This document shows positions 36,283 to 46,093 of a stretch of DNA of 64,000 bases, one piece after another (within the stretch, counting starts at the first letter, position 1; each line of letters opens with the position of its first letter). Under the pieces are notes generated by a model that ran no database searches, was not told the DNA's origin, and was given only the letters and a program-made list of their open reading frames with translations. A program made the translations under genes and the position numbers. The stretch comes from Paenibacillus solanacearum (GTDB lineage Bacteria; Bacillota; Bacilli; Paenibacillales; NBRC-103111). The stretch is from positions 1 to 64,000 of the forward strand of contig NZ_CAJVAS010000024.1 of the NCBI RefSeq assembly GCF_910593845.1, in the 5' to 3' direction.

Positions 36283-39200
36283 TTAATTTACCGGAACATA
36301 TTTTTCGCCAATTGTCGTTTTCTCATAATGATGATCCAAGGAAGCTTCCTGAATCTGATCGTGTGCCCAGTGCTTCTCGGAAACGTCTTTCCAGTTGGAT
36401 GCTGCACCGAGTAATGGCCCCCTGCCCAAGATCTTGTTCATCATCGTAACAGCTTCAGCTCGGGTCAACGTTTGTTCGGGACGGAACGTTTCGTCCTCAT
36501 ATCCGTTTATGATTCCCCCTGCTTTTGCTTTTTCGATCATAGCTTGCGCCCAGTGTCCGTCGATATCAAGAAAGCTTCCGTTGTCACTTTTTTCTTCGTT
36601 GTCTATCAGACGGGCTGCAATAGCCGCCATCTCGCCGCGAGTGATTGACGCTTCCGGCTTGAAGCTGCCATCTGGATAGCCGTTCATCACACCCATCTCA
36701 GCAGCTTGATGAATGCTCTCTTTCGCCCAGTGAGTGAGTGTGACATCGGTGAAAGATAGTGCCGGATACTTCTTTTCTTTGGTTAAAACGCGAGAGAGAA
36801 TCGTCGCCATCTCAGCACGTTTAATCGGGTTGTTAGCTCCGAACGTTCCATCGGCGTATCCATTCATATATGCGTTATGGACTAGTTTTGGCTGATCCGA
36901 TGTCGGTTGCTGCAAGCCTTCGATATGAACAATCGTAAACGTGCTGAATTTATTTACTTTAAAGCGGATACCGTTTTTTTCGCTATCATCGTACGAAACG
37001 ATTTGCCCTGGAAGCCATTCTTTTGTTCCATCGCTATGTTCAATGAAAATGCCTAAGTTTTTGAGCTGTGTTTCATTGAGCGTTGTATTTCCGAGGGGAA
37101 GTACAAGCTCCACTTCACGGTTCTGCATGTTCGTTTCGATGGTCATCGGTCGGCCTATAATTTCGACATTGTTGCTGCCGGCAACTTGGCGCATAAGCTG
37201 TTCCAATTTCACCCGCTGCTCGACTTCGTTGCGCTCGCTCTCCTCTTTGATCGGTACGATACGGAAATACATGTCTTGCTCCATACCTTGCAGCGAAGCG
37301 GGCGGGATGATAATACGCGAATTACGGGTAGCAAGCTCGAGGCTTACGTTTGCTTTTGCCAGTAATTCAGTCGATACCACCGGTAAGGTCGCTTTCAACT
37401 CATGGACTTCATCGTTGGAATCCGGAATGACGATTTTTGCCAGACTGGAGCCGGTTGCCGCTAGCTTTTCGACTGCTTTCGCCGCTTCTTGAGCCGTAAA
37501 TGTCAATTCATCTTTTTTGCGCCCCTCCGCATCGGTTGTTCGCTGAATAATCGTAGTGGAGACGAGCCAGCTATCGCCGGTTTTGCCATTATTCACATTG
37601 ACGGATATGGTTTCTGCTGGCGAAGATGAACTGCTGTCAGAGCCTATTGACTCGTACGAATGCTGCAGCTGTATGAAAGCCGAGATGATGGATGTCGTCA
37701 TATTGCCCGCCGCGTCCATCAATTGCATGTAGACGGTTTTCGATCCATCACCTGGGACAAGCGTCCAAGCTTTGGTCAGGGTTGAGGCCTCCCACGCGCT
37801 CCAAGTCGCATTATCATGAGAGAAGCGCATCTGAATGCTGCCAGCTCCAGAACCATCGTCACTCGTTACGGTTAAATTAACGGAAGCCGAATGAGTCGAG
37901 GCTGCTCCTCCGTTAATACTCAAGCTGCCTGTCGGCTCGGTTTTGTCAAAAAGTACGGTGCGGTTGTCAGTTGTACCCGTTACCTGCGTTCCTTGGATTC
38001 CTGTAACACTCGTAAAATCAATGGTAAAAAGTATGATGCCTTCGTTTTCACTTCCGTCAAACGTGTAGGAAGCGACGTAGGTATGATTTCCTGGAGCACT
38101 AACGTTAGCGGTTCGACCTGCAATCGTTGCCGTCGGAATGCCGCCCATCGCCGTATCCGCAGTAAATGTCAGCGTAACGGTATCGCCGGTTTTGGCAAAG
38201 GCCGCGTTCGGGTTCATGCTGACCATAGTAACCGAGGTCAAAGACGGAAGGATTTCCGCCGTTGGAATAGCGCTGACCTCTTGGGAATATACGCTTTCAC
38301 CTACGGAATTGCCGGCCTTCACCACAAAGTAGTAGGTGCTGCCGTTTATTAAGCCCGTTTGTGTGCTCATTGTACCGAAAACGGTCGCTGTCGGAGTTCC
38401 GCCATAAGAGCCGCTTTCGTTGCTCATGTAGATATTATAGTAAGTGGCCTGCACCACGCTGCTCCAGCTTAGATGAACTTGGCTGTCACCCATAGTTGCT
38501 CTCAAGTCAGTTGGAGCCGATGGTACTGAATGTTGAGGAGTTGAGTCGCTCACCGTTACAGCCAGCGTCTGATCCGCTCCTGCGCTGAACTTGAACGTCA
38601 GGTTAACCAGGCCAGCCACTTGAGCAGCCAAGTATTCCTTCTTAATCGTCACCGTGCTGCCACTCACCGTGTAGTCGGTGCCCGAGATTAGCGTCGCGGC
38701 ACCATTCTTGATGCTATCCAGGGAATTGCCATTCAGCGTCATCGATACCGCAACATCTGCGTAATCGGTCGCCGCTGCGTACTTATCAAAGTTCGCAGTC
38801 GTCGGGTTGATCGTGCTGTTCTGCGGCGTCGTATCACTCACCGTTACAGCCAGCGTCTGGTCCGCACCTGCGCTGAACTTGAACGTCAGGTTCGTCAAGC
38901 CAGCTACCTGAGCAGCCAAGTATTCCTTCTTAATCGTCACCGAGCTGCCACTCACCGTATAGTCGGTGCCCGAATCCAGCGTCGCGGCACTATTCTTGAT
39001 GCTAGCGAGCGTATTGCCGTTCAACGTGATGGATACCGCAACATCTGCGTAATCGGTCGCCGCTGCGTACTTATCAAAGTTCGCGGTCGTCGGGTTGATT
39101 GTGCTGTTCTGCGGCGTCGAATCACTCACCGTAACGACCAGCGTCTGATCCGCTCCTGCGCTGAACTTGAACGTCAGGTTCACTAGGCCAGCGGTTTGAG

Positions 39201-42200
39201 TCGCCAGGTATTCTTTCCTAATCGTCACCGTGCTGCCACTCACCGTATAGTCGGTGCCCGAATCCAGCGTCGCGGCACTATTCTTGATGCTAGCGAGCGT
39301 ATTGCCGTTCAGCGTCATCGACACTACAACATCTGCGTAATCCGTCGCCGCAGCATACTTATCAAAGTTCGCAGTCGCCAGGTTGATTGTGCTGTTCTGC
39401 GGCGTCGTATCACTCACCGTAATAGCGAACGTCTGATCCACGCCTGCGCTGAACTTGAACGTCAGGTTCACCAAGCCAGCCGCCTGAGTCGCCAAATATT
39501 CTTTCTTGATTGTCACGCTGCTGCCTGATTCCGTGTAGTCGGTGCCCGAGATTAGCGTCGTCGAGCCGTTCTTGATGCTAGCGAGCGTATTGCCGTTCAG
39601 CGCCATCGACACTACAACATCCACGTAATCCGTTGCCGCAGCATACTTATCGAAGTTCGCAGTCGCCGGGTTGATCGTGCTGTTCTGCGGTGTCGAATCA
39701 CTCACCGTAACAGCCAGCGTCTGATCCGCACCTGCGCTGAACTTGAACGTCAAGTTCACTAACCCAGCCGCTTGAGCAGCCAAGTATTCTTTCTTAATCG
39801 TCACCGAGCCGCCACTCACCGTATAGTCGGTGCCCGAATCCAGCGTCGCGGCACCATTCTTGATACTATCCAGCGAATTGCCGTTCAGTGTCATCGACAC
39901 TACAATATCTGCGTAATCCGTCGCAACAGCATACTTATCAAAGTTCGCGGTCGTCGGATTAATCGTGCTGTTCTGTGGCGTCGTATCACTCACCGTAATA
40001 GCGAACGTCTGATCCGCGCCTGCGCTGAACTTGAACGTCAGGTTCACTAGGCCAGCGGTTTGAGTCGCCAGGTATTCTTTCCTAATCGTCACCGTGCTGC
40101 CACTCACCGTATAGTCGGTGCCCGAATCCAGCGTCGCCGCGCCGTTTTTGATGCTAGCGAGCGTATTGCCGTTCAGCGTCATCGACACTACAACATCTGC
40201 GTAATCCGTCGCCGCAGCGTACTTATCAAAGTTCGCAGTCGTCGGGTTGATTGTGCTGTTCTGTGGCGTCGAATCACTCACCGTAACAGCCAGCGTCTGA
40301 TCCGCACCTGCGCTGAACTTGAACGTCAAGTTCACCAACCCAGCCGCTTGAGCAGCCAAGTATTCTTTCTTAATCGTCACCGAGCTGCCACTCACCGTAT
40401 AGTCGGTGCCCGAAACCAGCGTCGCCGTGCCGTTCTTGACGCTATCCAGCGAATTGCCATTCAGGCTCATCGATACCGTAACATCCACGTAATCCGCCGC
40501 CGCTGCATACTTATCAAAGTTCGCAGTCGTCGGGTTGATTGTGCTGTTCTGTGGCGTCGAATCACTCACCGTAACAGCCAGCGTCTGATCCGCACCTGCG
40601 CTGAACTTGAACGTCAAGTTCACCAACCCAGCCGCTTGAGCAGCCAAGTATTCTTTCTTAATCGTCACCGAGCTGCCACTCACCGTATAGTCGGTGCCCG
40701 AAACCAGCGTCGCCGTGCCGTTTTTGATGCTAGCGAGCGTATTGCCATTCAACGTCATCGATACCGTAACATCCACGTAATCCGCCGCCGCTGCATACTT
40801 ATCAAAGTTCGCAGTCGTCGGGTTAATCGCGCTGTTCTGCGGCGTCGTATCGCTCACCGTTACAGCCAGCGTCTGATCCGCACCTGCGCTGAACTTGAAC
40901 GTCAGGTTCACCAAGCCAGCCGCTTGTGTTGCTAAGTATTCCTTCTTGATCGTCACGCTACTGCCTGACTCTGTGTAGTCGGTGCCCGAAACTAACGTAG
41001 CTGCGCCGTTCTTGACGCTATCCAGCGAATTGCCATTCAGGCTCATCGACACCGCAACATCTGCGTAATCCGTCGCCGCAGCATACTTATCAAAGTTCGC
41101 GGTCGTCGGGTTAATCGTGCTGTTCCGCGGCGGTGTTTTATGGTGCAAAATGATGCCTGAGTTTCCTGCTGTCACAAACATGCCTTTGCCATACGCGACG
41201 GCATTAAGCATAATCGAAGGGACGGTCGTACTGTTAGTCCAGTTCACTCCGTCCATGGAGCTTACAGTCGATCCGTCGGATCCAACAGCTAAATGATAAC
41301 CATCGCCGTAAGTGGAGCCAATAAGCAGTACCGTAGAATTTGATGTGGGGCTCTTCCAGGTTATTGCGTCACTGGAGGTTACAATCGTTCCGCCGGTCCC
41401 AGTAGCAACAAAGATGCCGTTCCCGTATGACACGCTAAATAGATTAGCCATAGTGCCCGACGAACGGCTTATCCAACTGACACCGTCACTAGACGTGCTG
41501 ATCGTACCGTTAATTCCCACCGCGACAAACATGTTTTTCCCGTAGACGACACCCCTATATCCATTCGTATAGCTAGAGTTCATCTGCCAGCTAGTGCCGT
41601 CATTAGAGGTTATGACCGTGTCGGTGGTCCCGACTGCAACATAAGTGCTGTTGCCGTAGGCAACACCCCTGAAAGAATTTGTTGAGCCCCATGTTTTGCT
41701 TGTCCAGTTCACTCCGTCATTGGAGGTCACAACTACTCCCCCGTTTCCGACTGCAACATAGCGGCCGTTCGCGTAAGTGACGCCATAAAGAGTCTGCGTC
41801 GTAGTTGAAGAAACGCGCTGCCAGGTGGAACCCCCTTCCACAAGGTTCATGATTGTCCCAGTCATTCCCACTGCCACATACTTATCGTTTCCGTGCGCGA
41901 TACCATAAAGCGAGGAGCTCGTGCCCGAACTGTGGGTTACCCAGACCTCTGCCGAACTGTCACTGGAGGTTGCTACAGTGCCCAAATCCCCCACAGCCAA
42001 ATAAACTCCGTTTCCGTAGGAGACCCTATTAAAGCCCTCCGTGGTACTCGATGTCTGCTTCATCCAGGTCTTGCCGTCCGTGGAAGTCAATAGGGTTCCT
42101 CCTCTGCCGGCGACTACGTACGTGCCAGTGCCATAGGTGACGCTATTGAGAGTAACTGTCATTCCTGGCATACTGCTGCCGCTCCAGGTCTCGCCATCCG

Positions 42201-42873
42201 TGGAAGTCACAATCATTCCGCCGTGGCCTACCGCAATATATAAGTCGTTACCATAGGTGACGCCATAAAAGAGCTGGGTCGTAGTACCCGAGTCACGTTT
42301 CGTCCACCCTATTCCATCCGTAGAGGTGAGGATCGTTCCATTTGCTCCCACCGCTACAAACTTGCCGACGCCGTTGACGACGCCATAGGCGACGCTTCTA
42401 AGCACTCCGGTCACATTCGAGGTGCGACTTGTCCAACCCGTGCCGTTAGCGGAGGTTTGGATCACGCCACCGCCCCCAACCGCCACATACACTCCGTTCC
42501 CGTATGCGACTGCTTGAAACCCGACATTGCCCGCCGCCTTGTGACTCGTCCAGCTCTCGGCATCAATGGAGGTGAGGACCGTACTTCCAGTGCCCACTGC
42601 GACATAAAGGCCAGGGCCGTATGTAACACCGTATAGAGCCTGGGTGGTACCTGAGTCGGGACTTGTCCAGTTTGCTCCATCACTGGATGTGATGATCGTA
42701 CCATAATCTCCTACCGCTATATGCTTGCCCGGACCATAGGCCGAGCTGTAGAGGTTGTTGCCTGTAGGCAGCGGACTTCCTATTTTCCAATTGTCAAAAG
42801 AAGCCGCATAAGCGGGGGAGATCCCTGCTACAAGTAATACTAAAGTAATAATAAATAAAAATCGTTTAAGCAT
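36283..42873 (-). CDS. Giant S-layer-anchored protein: BNR-like propellers, nine CBM_X2-like repeats, Fn3, SLH
   Basis: Start at the ATG at 42873 (AGGAG 10 bases before); 2196 residues. Signal peptide 1-25 (FLFIITLVLLVAGISPAYA). Residues 28-580 hold 14 blade-like repeats of about 41 residues (YGNGxYVAVGxxGxIxTSxDGxxW), enough for two seven-bladed propellers. Residues 584-1447 are nine nearly equal 96-residue CBM_X2-like modules (NSTINPTTANFDKYA...), then an Fn3 module (PSAPTDLRATMG), an Ig-like region and three SLH domains (MNGYADGTF, MNGYPDGSF, INGYEDETF) that bind cell-wall polymer. An exported surface adhesin or polysaccharide-binding scaffold is likely. The neighbouring kinase/SARP pair probably controls it. 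Confidence 0.88.
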   Translation of the reverse strand: MLKRFLFIITLVLLVAGISPAYAASFDNWKIGSPLPTGNNLYSSAYGPGKHIAVGDYGTIITSSDGANWTSPDSGTTQALYGVTYGPGLYVAVGTGSTVLTSIDAESWTSHKAAGNVGFQAVAYGNGVYVAVGGGGVIQTSANGTGWTSRTSNVTGVLRSVAYGVVNGVGKFVAVGANGTILTSTDGIGWTKRDSGTTTQLFYGVTYGNDLYIAVGHGGMIVTSTDGETWSGSSMPGMTVTLNSVTYGTGTYVVAGRGGTLLTSTDGKTWMKQTSSTTEGFNRVSYGNGVYLAVGDLGTVATSSDSSAEVWVTHSSGTSSSLYGIAHGNDKYVAVGMTGTIMNLVEGGSTWQRVSSTTTQTLYGVTYANGRYVAVGNGGVVVTSNDGVNWTSKTWGSTNSFRGVAYGNSTYVAVGTTDTVITSNDGTSWQMNSSYTNGYRGVVYGKNMFVAVGINGTISTSSDGVSWISRSSGTMANLFSVSYGNGIFVATGTGGTIVTSSDAITWKSPTSNSTVLLIGSTYGDGYHLAVGSDGSTVSSMDGVNWTNSTTVPSIMLNAVAYGKGMFVTAGNSGIILHHKTPPRNSTINPTTANFDKYAAATDYADVAVSMSLNGNSLDSVKNGAATLVSGTDYTESGSSVTIKKEYLATQAAGLVNLTFKFSAGADQTLAVTVSDTTPQNSAINPTTANFDKYAAAADYVDVTVSMTLNGNTLASIKNGTATLVSGTDYTVSGSSVTIKKEYLAAQAAGLVNLTFKFSAGADQTLAVTVSDSTPQNSTINPTTANFDKYAAAADYVDVTVSMSLNGNSLDSVKNGTATLVSGTDYTVSGSSVTIKKEYLAAQAAGLVNLTFKFSAGADQTLAVTVSDSTPQNSTINPTTANFDKYAAATDYADVVVSMTLNGNTLASIKNGAATLDSGTDYTVSGSTVTIRKEYLATQTAGLVNLTFKFSAGADQTFAITVSDTTPQNSTINPTTANFDKYAVATDYADIVVSMTLNGNSLDSIKNGAATLDSGTDYTVSGGSVTIKKEYLAAQAAGLVNLTFKFSAGADQTLAVTVSDSTPQNSTINPATANFDKYAAATDYVDVVVSMALNGNTLASIKNGSTTLISGTDYTESGSSVTIKKEYLATQAAGLVNLTFKFSAGVDQTFAITVSDTTPQNSTINLATANFDKYAAATDYADVVVSMTLNGNTLASIKNSAATLDSGTDYTVSGSTVTIRKEYLATQTAGLVNLTFKFSAGADQTLVVTVSDSTPQNSTINPTTANFDKYAAATDYADVAVSITLNGNTLASIKNSAATLDSGTDYTVSGSSVTIKKEYLAAQVAGLTNLTFKFSAGADQTLAVTVSDTTPQNSTINPTTANFDKYAAATDYADVAVSMTLNGNSLDSIKNGAATLISGTDYTVSGSTVTIKKEYLAAQVAGLVNLTFKFSAGADQTLAVTVSDSTPQHSVPSAPTDLRATMGDSQVHLSWSSVVQATYYNIYMSNESGSYGGTPTATVFGTMSTQTGLINGSTYYFVVKAGNSVGESVYSQEVSAIPTAEILPSLTSVTMVSMNPNAAFAKTGDTVTLTFTADTAMGGIPTATIAGRTANVSAPGNHTYVASYTFDGSENEGIILFTIDFTSVTGIQGTQVTGTTDNRTVLFDKTEPTGSLSINGGAASTHSASVNLTVTSDDGSGAGSIQMRFSHDNATWSAWEASTLTKAWTLVPGDGSKTVYMQLMDAAGNMTTSIISAFIQLQHSYESIGSDSSSSSPAETISVNVNNGKTGDSWLVSTTIIQRTTDAEGRKKDELTFTAQEAAKAVEKLAATGSSLAKIVIPDSNDEVHELKATLPVVSTELLAKANVSLELATRNSRIIIPPASLQGMEQDMYFRIVPIKEESERNEVEQRVKLEQLMRQVAGSNNVEIIGRPMTIETNMQNREVELVLPLGNTTLNETQLKNLGIFIEHSDGTKEWLPGQIVSYDDSEKNGIRFKVNKFSTFTIVHIEGLQQPTSDQPKLVHNAYMNGYADGTFGANNPIKRAEMATILSRVLTKEKKYPALSFTDVTLTHWAKESIHQAAEMGVMNGYPDGSFKPEASITRGEMAAIAARLIDNEEKSDNGSFLDIDGHWAQAMIEKAKAGGIINGYEDETFRPEQTLTRAEAVTMMNKILGRGPLLGAASNWKDVSEKHWAHDQIQEASLDHHYEKTTIGEKYVPVN
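38530..41124 (-). repeat. Nine tandem 288-bp repeats inside the giant gene
   Basis: Nine in-frame copies of a 288-base unit, each coding for 96 residues, differ by only scattered bases. Neighbouring copies share long identical runs, so copy number may change by recombination and short-read assembly may have collapsed or expanded it. Confidence 0.92.
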
Positions 42874-42958
42874 CGTTTCGTCACTCCTGCTCATAAAATT
42901 ACTGTCGAATACGTAGGCTATTGCAGCAGCATTCTGGTCGTTTCATAATCATTGGACC

Positions 42959-42991
42959 ATCATACGACAAACGATCTTAAAAAAATCTTAA
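42959..42991 (-). promoter_or_regulatory. Promoter of the giant gene with SARP-like heptamer direct repeats
   Basis: Read on the minus strand, TTAAGAT occurs at 42991-42985 and 42980-42974, exactly 11 bases apart (four-base spacer). Nine bases further is a -10 box TATGAT (42964-42959); the -35 position holds GATTTT, a poor match. SARP regulators bind direct heptamers with 11-base spacing about 8 bases before the -10. A SARP-type response regulator is encoded at 46086-47237. The AT-rich setting leaves chance possible. Confidence 0.5.
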
Positions 42992-43027
42992 ACAAGGAAT
43001 ATCATGCTATAAAGACGACAATTTTCG

Positions 43028-46000
43028 TCATGAATTCACACTTCCAGATGGAATCCTAACCGTGATTCGGGTTCCTTCGCCGGCAACACTGTCAATCCGA
43101 AGCTCCGTATGATATTCGTATTTCAATCGCTTCCTGATATTTCTCAACCCAACGCCGGGCGAAGCCTCGGTGTCATCAGAAAGAAGCTGCTGGAGCCGAT
43201 CCTGCCCGATCCCGATTCCGTCGTCTTCAATTTGAATGCAGTAGTACCCGTCTGCTTCGCTAGCTGTAATCTTTACCGTACCGCCTTCGATACGTCCGCT
43301 GAGGCCATGGCGAATCGCATTTTCCACCAACGGCTGGATAAGAAGCGGGGGAATGATTGCGCTGTACATCGACTGTGCGATATCGTACTCAACGCGCAGA
43401 CGGTTTTTAAATCTCACCAATTCAATTTCCACATATGACTGGATGAGCTCCAGTTCCTTGCTGAAGGAGGTCCGCTTCTGAACATTGCTGAATTGGAAGC
43501 TTCCGCGCAAATAATGCGCCAAGTCGGTCGTTAACTTGCGGGACTTGCTTATGTCGGTGTAGCTATAAGAAACGATCGCGTTCAATACGTTATACAAAAA
43601 ATGGGGCTTGATCTGCGACTGAAGAAAGGCAACCTCCATGTTGATCGCTTTGCCGAGCGAGTCCTTCATGAGCAGCAAACCCTTGATCCGGGCCTTTAGC
43701 TCCATCGTATCGAACGGCTTAGGCAAAAAGTCGTTCGCTCCCGCTTCGAAAGCGGCAAGCTTATCCTGCGTCTGATTTGCCGTTGTGACCATAAGAACAG
43801 GCATTTCGAGCAGAGTGTACGTACGGCGGATCGTTTGGCATACCTCATAACCGGACATCCCGGGCATCATGAGGTCCAGCACAACCAGATCGACCGAATT
43901 CGGCTTATTGATCAGTTCGGCAGCCTCGAAGCCGTTTTTGACAGCTATGATGTTATATTCAAGCGGAGCCAGCGCATCCATTACTATTTTTAAGTTTGAA
44001 AACTGGTCGTCTACGATAAGAATCGTATGATCGCCGGCACGGTTCACGTACAAGGGGGTAGGAAATGAATAATCCGACTCGTACTCGTTATTCGGTTGAA
44101 CTTCGGTTTTGTTGACCTGTTTCGTGCTGACCGGAGCTTCGGCGGAAGGGAGGCGGAACGTGAATACAGTCCCTTCGCCTTTCACAGAGGCAACCGAGAT
44201 GTCCCCGTTCTGCAGCTCAAGGAGCTGCTTGACAATGGAAAGTCCAAGCCCGAAGTTTTGTCCTCCGGCATGATCGAATGTTCGAAACGGTTCAAAAATA
44301 TGCTCAAGCTCCTGCTGATCGATTCCTGCTCCGGTGTCTTGGACAGAAACTTCGATGTTTCCATCCTTATACGCGGCCGCTACCTCGATGCTCCCATATT
44401 CCGTATGCTTGATCGCGTTATCGAGCAAATTGTTCAAGATTTGTCGAAAGCGGTTCTCATCCGCATAAACATGAGGTAAACCCTCAGGAACATGGTTTAC
44501 TAAACGAACGTTTTTATCGGCAGTCGAGAAAGAAAAGATCCGCAAGACGAGATCCACCGTCGAACGAACCTCAACCGGTACGGGCTGCACAATCAAGTCG
44601 CCCTGCTTGAGCTTGGACAAATCCAAAATATCCAGCACGAGCTGCGAGAGCCTTTTGCTAACAGCCAGGACAAGCCCCAGCTTTTCCTGCTGTTCGACAG
44701 GGAGCGGATTATGCTTGTCATCCAGCATCGATTGCGAAATGGTGATCACGCTATGCAGCGGAGTTTTGAATTCATGCGACGTTCTGGAGAGAAAGTCGTC
44801 CTTTAATTGATCGGCTTTCAGCAGTTGGACGGAAAGCTGCTCGATCTTTTTGAAGGCGTTGGAAAACCTGTGTGATATGAGCAGGGCAAGCATCAGCAGG
44901 AAAATAATGACCTCAACAGGCACAAACGAATGCAGAGGCACGTTGGAATATACATTCGTGCTTTGAAGCATCGAATGATAATTTAAGGCAATGGCGGCAA
45001 TAACCAGATACAGGCTCCCCTCTACACGGTGAAAAGCAGCCAGCACGAAAACGTACGTCGCGTAAAGAAAGGGAAGGGTGGCATACGCTGTCGTTAGATG
45101 CTGCAGGGTTTTGTTATAGGGCACATCAATAACCCCCGCTGCCCATATCGTCAGGAATAAGCCGAATCCGATTCCTGTATACACGAGCCGTTTGGAGCTA
45201 AAGGGGCGAAATCCGGTATAAATGTACAGCAGCAGCATCACGCCTGCCGCAAAAACGGAAATCGTCTGAACGCGAATGTATAGCCAGTACGGAACATCGT
45301 CGAATAGTACAAGCAGCAGCCTTTCTCCGCGTGTCGCCAAGAACAGAGAAATACAAATACACAGTAATCCGAATACAAGCAGCGACCGGTCGCTAGTACG
45401 CTGGGTATACAGGCCGATAAAATACAAGCCCATAATAAGAAAGCTGCAAATGGAGATCAAATCGTGGGCAAACGCTTGATCGCGTAAGCTGGAAATTTGC
45501 TCTGAATAACCGAATACAATCGAATTGATAATGCCGCTACTGACTTTAAAATCAAAGTTCGCCGCTTGAACGATCATTTCGTTCCATCCCGACCTCAAGG
45601 GAAAATAGCTGACGTACGGCTTGTTGCCTGCCTGATACGCCGGTTCGTTCGCCGCTTCGCCGCTTGCGCCGATCTCTATACCATTCACGAAGATGCGATT
45701 GGCCATCTGAATGGATGAAGTCTTGAGTCCATAGGTTTTATCCGTTTCCGCTACTCGGATTTGCAGCCTGTAGGTGACAACGCCAAACGTATCCGTATGC
45801 TCGGTCCATGATCCGGGCACTTGAAGCAGCGTCCGCGTCCAAGCAGGGGAATCGTCCGAGCCGTGGCTGGCTTGAAAATCCTCAGGACCGAGCAAAGCGC
45901 CAGGGTAAAACTCCCATTGGCCGTCCAACGTCACATCGCCATCCTCCGCAAAGTTCCAGTCCGTCAAATCCATCAAGCCCTGGGAGGCGGTGGGCATGTT

Positions 46001-46093
46001 CGCGGGGATTGATCTGAATACTTGAAATAGAAGTCCATAGGTAGCTGCCAACAGAATGAAGGTGACGGCCGCTGCCGCCAGTTTCTTAGTCAT
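43028..46093 (-). CDS. Hybrid sensor kinase with 7TMR-DISM and two kinase modules
   Basis: The ATG at 46093 (AGGAG in front) gives 1021 residues and overlaps the stop of the response regulator gene by 8 bases. Order: membrane anchor (4-24), extracellular jelly-roll (DGQWEFYPG, VPGSWTE), seven membrane helices, HisKA with H440 (RTSHEFKTPLHS), HATPase (NFGLGLSIVKQ), receiver with D740 (LVVLDLMMPGMSG), and a LytS-type kinase with H831 (QIKPHFLYN) plus ATPase (IQPLVENAIRHG). It is a paralogue in layout of the protein at 5208-8378. Its partner is the regulator encoded just upstream, in the same operon. Confidence 0.92.
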   Translation of the reverse strand: MTKKLAAAAVTFILLAATYGLLFQVFRSIPANMPTASQGLMDLTDWNFAEDGDVTLDGQWEFYPGALLGPEDFQASHGSDDSPAWTRTLLQVPGSWTEHTDTFGVVTYRLQIRVAETDKTYGLKTSSIQMANRIFVNGIEIGASGEAANEPAYQAGNKPYVSYFPLRSGWNEMIVQAANFDFKVSSGIINSIVFGYSEQISSLRDQAFAHDLISICSFLIMGLYFIGLYTQRTSDRSLLVFGLLCICISLFLATRGERLLLVLFDDVPYWLYIRVQTISVFAAGVMLLLYIYTGFRPFSSKRLVYTGIGFGLFLTIWAAGVIDVPYNKTLQHLTTAYATLPFLYATYVFVLAAFHRVEGSLYLVIAAIALNYHSMLQSTNVYSNVPLHSFVPVEVIIFLLMLALLISHRFSNAFKKIEQLSVQLLKADQLKDDFLSRTSHEFKTPLHSVITISQSMLDDKHNPLPVEQQEKLGLVLAVSKRLSQLVLDILDLSKLKQGDLIVQPVPVEVRSTVDLVLRIFSFSTADKNVRLVNHVPEGLPHVYADENRFRQILNNLLDNAIKHTEYGSIEVAAAYKDGNIEVSVQDTGAGIDQQELEHIFEPFRTFDHAGGQNFGLGLSIVKQLLELQNGDISVASVKGEGTVFTFRLPSAEAPVSTKQVNKTEVQPNNEYESDYSFPTPLYVNRAGDHTILIVDDQFSNLKIVMDALAPLEYNIIAVKNGFEAAELINKPNSVDLVVLDLMMPGMSGYEVCQTIRRTYTLLEMPVLMVTTANQTQDKLAAFEAGANDFLPKPFDTMELKARIKGLLLMKDSLGKAINMEVAFLQSQIKPHFLYNVLNAIVSYSYTDISKSRKLTTDLAHYLRGSFQFSNVQKRTSFSKELELIQSYVEIELVRFKNRLRVEYDIAQSMYSAIIPPLLIQPLVENAIRHGLSGRIEGGTVKITASEADGYYCIQIEDDGIGIGQDRLQQLLSDDTEASPGVGLRNIRKRLKYEYHTELRIDSVAGEGTRITVRIPSGSVNS

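Noticed and set aside
39772..40935. Repeated plus-strand frames across the 288-base repeats
   Set aside because: They repeat only because the coding repeats do; the Arg/His-rich translation fits no family.
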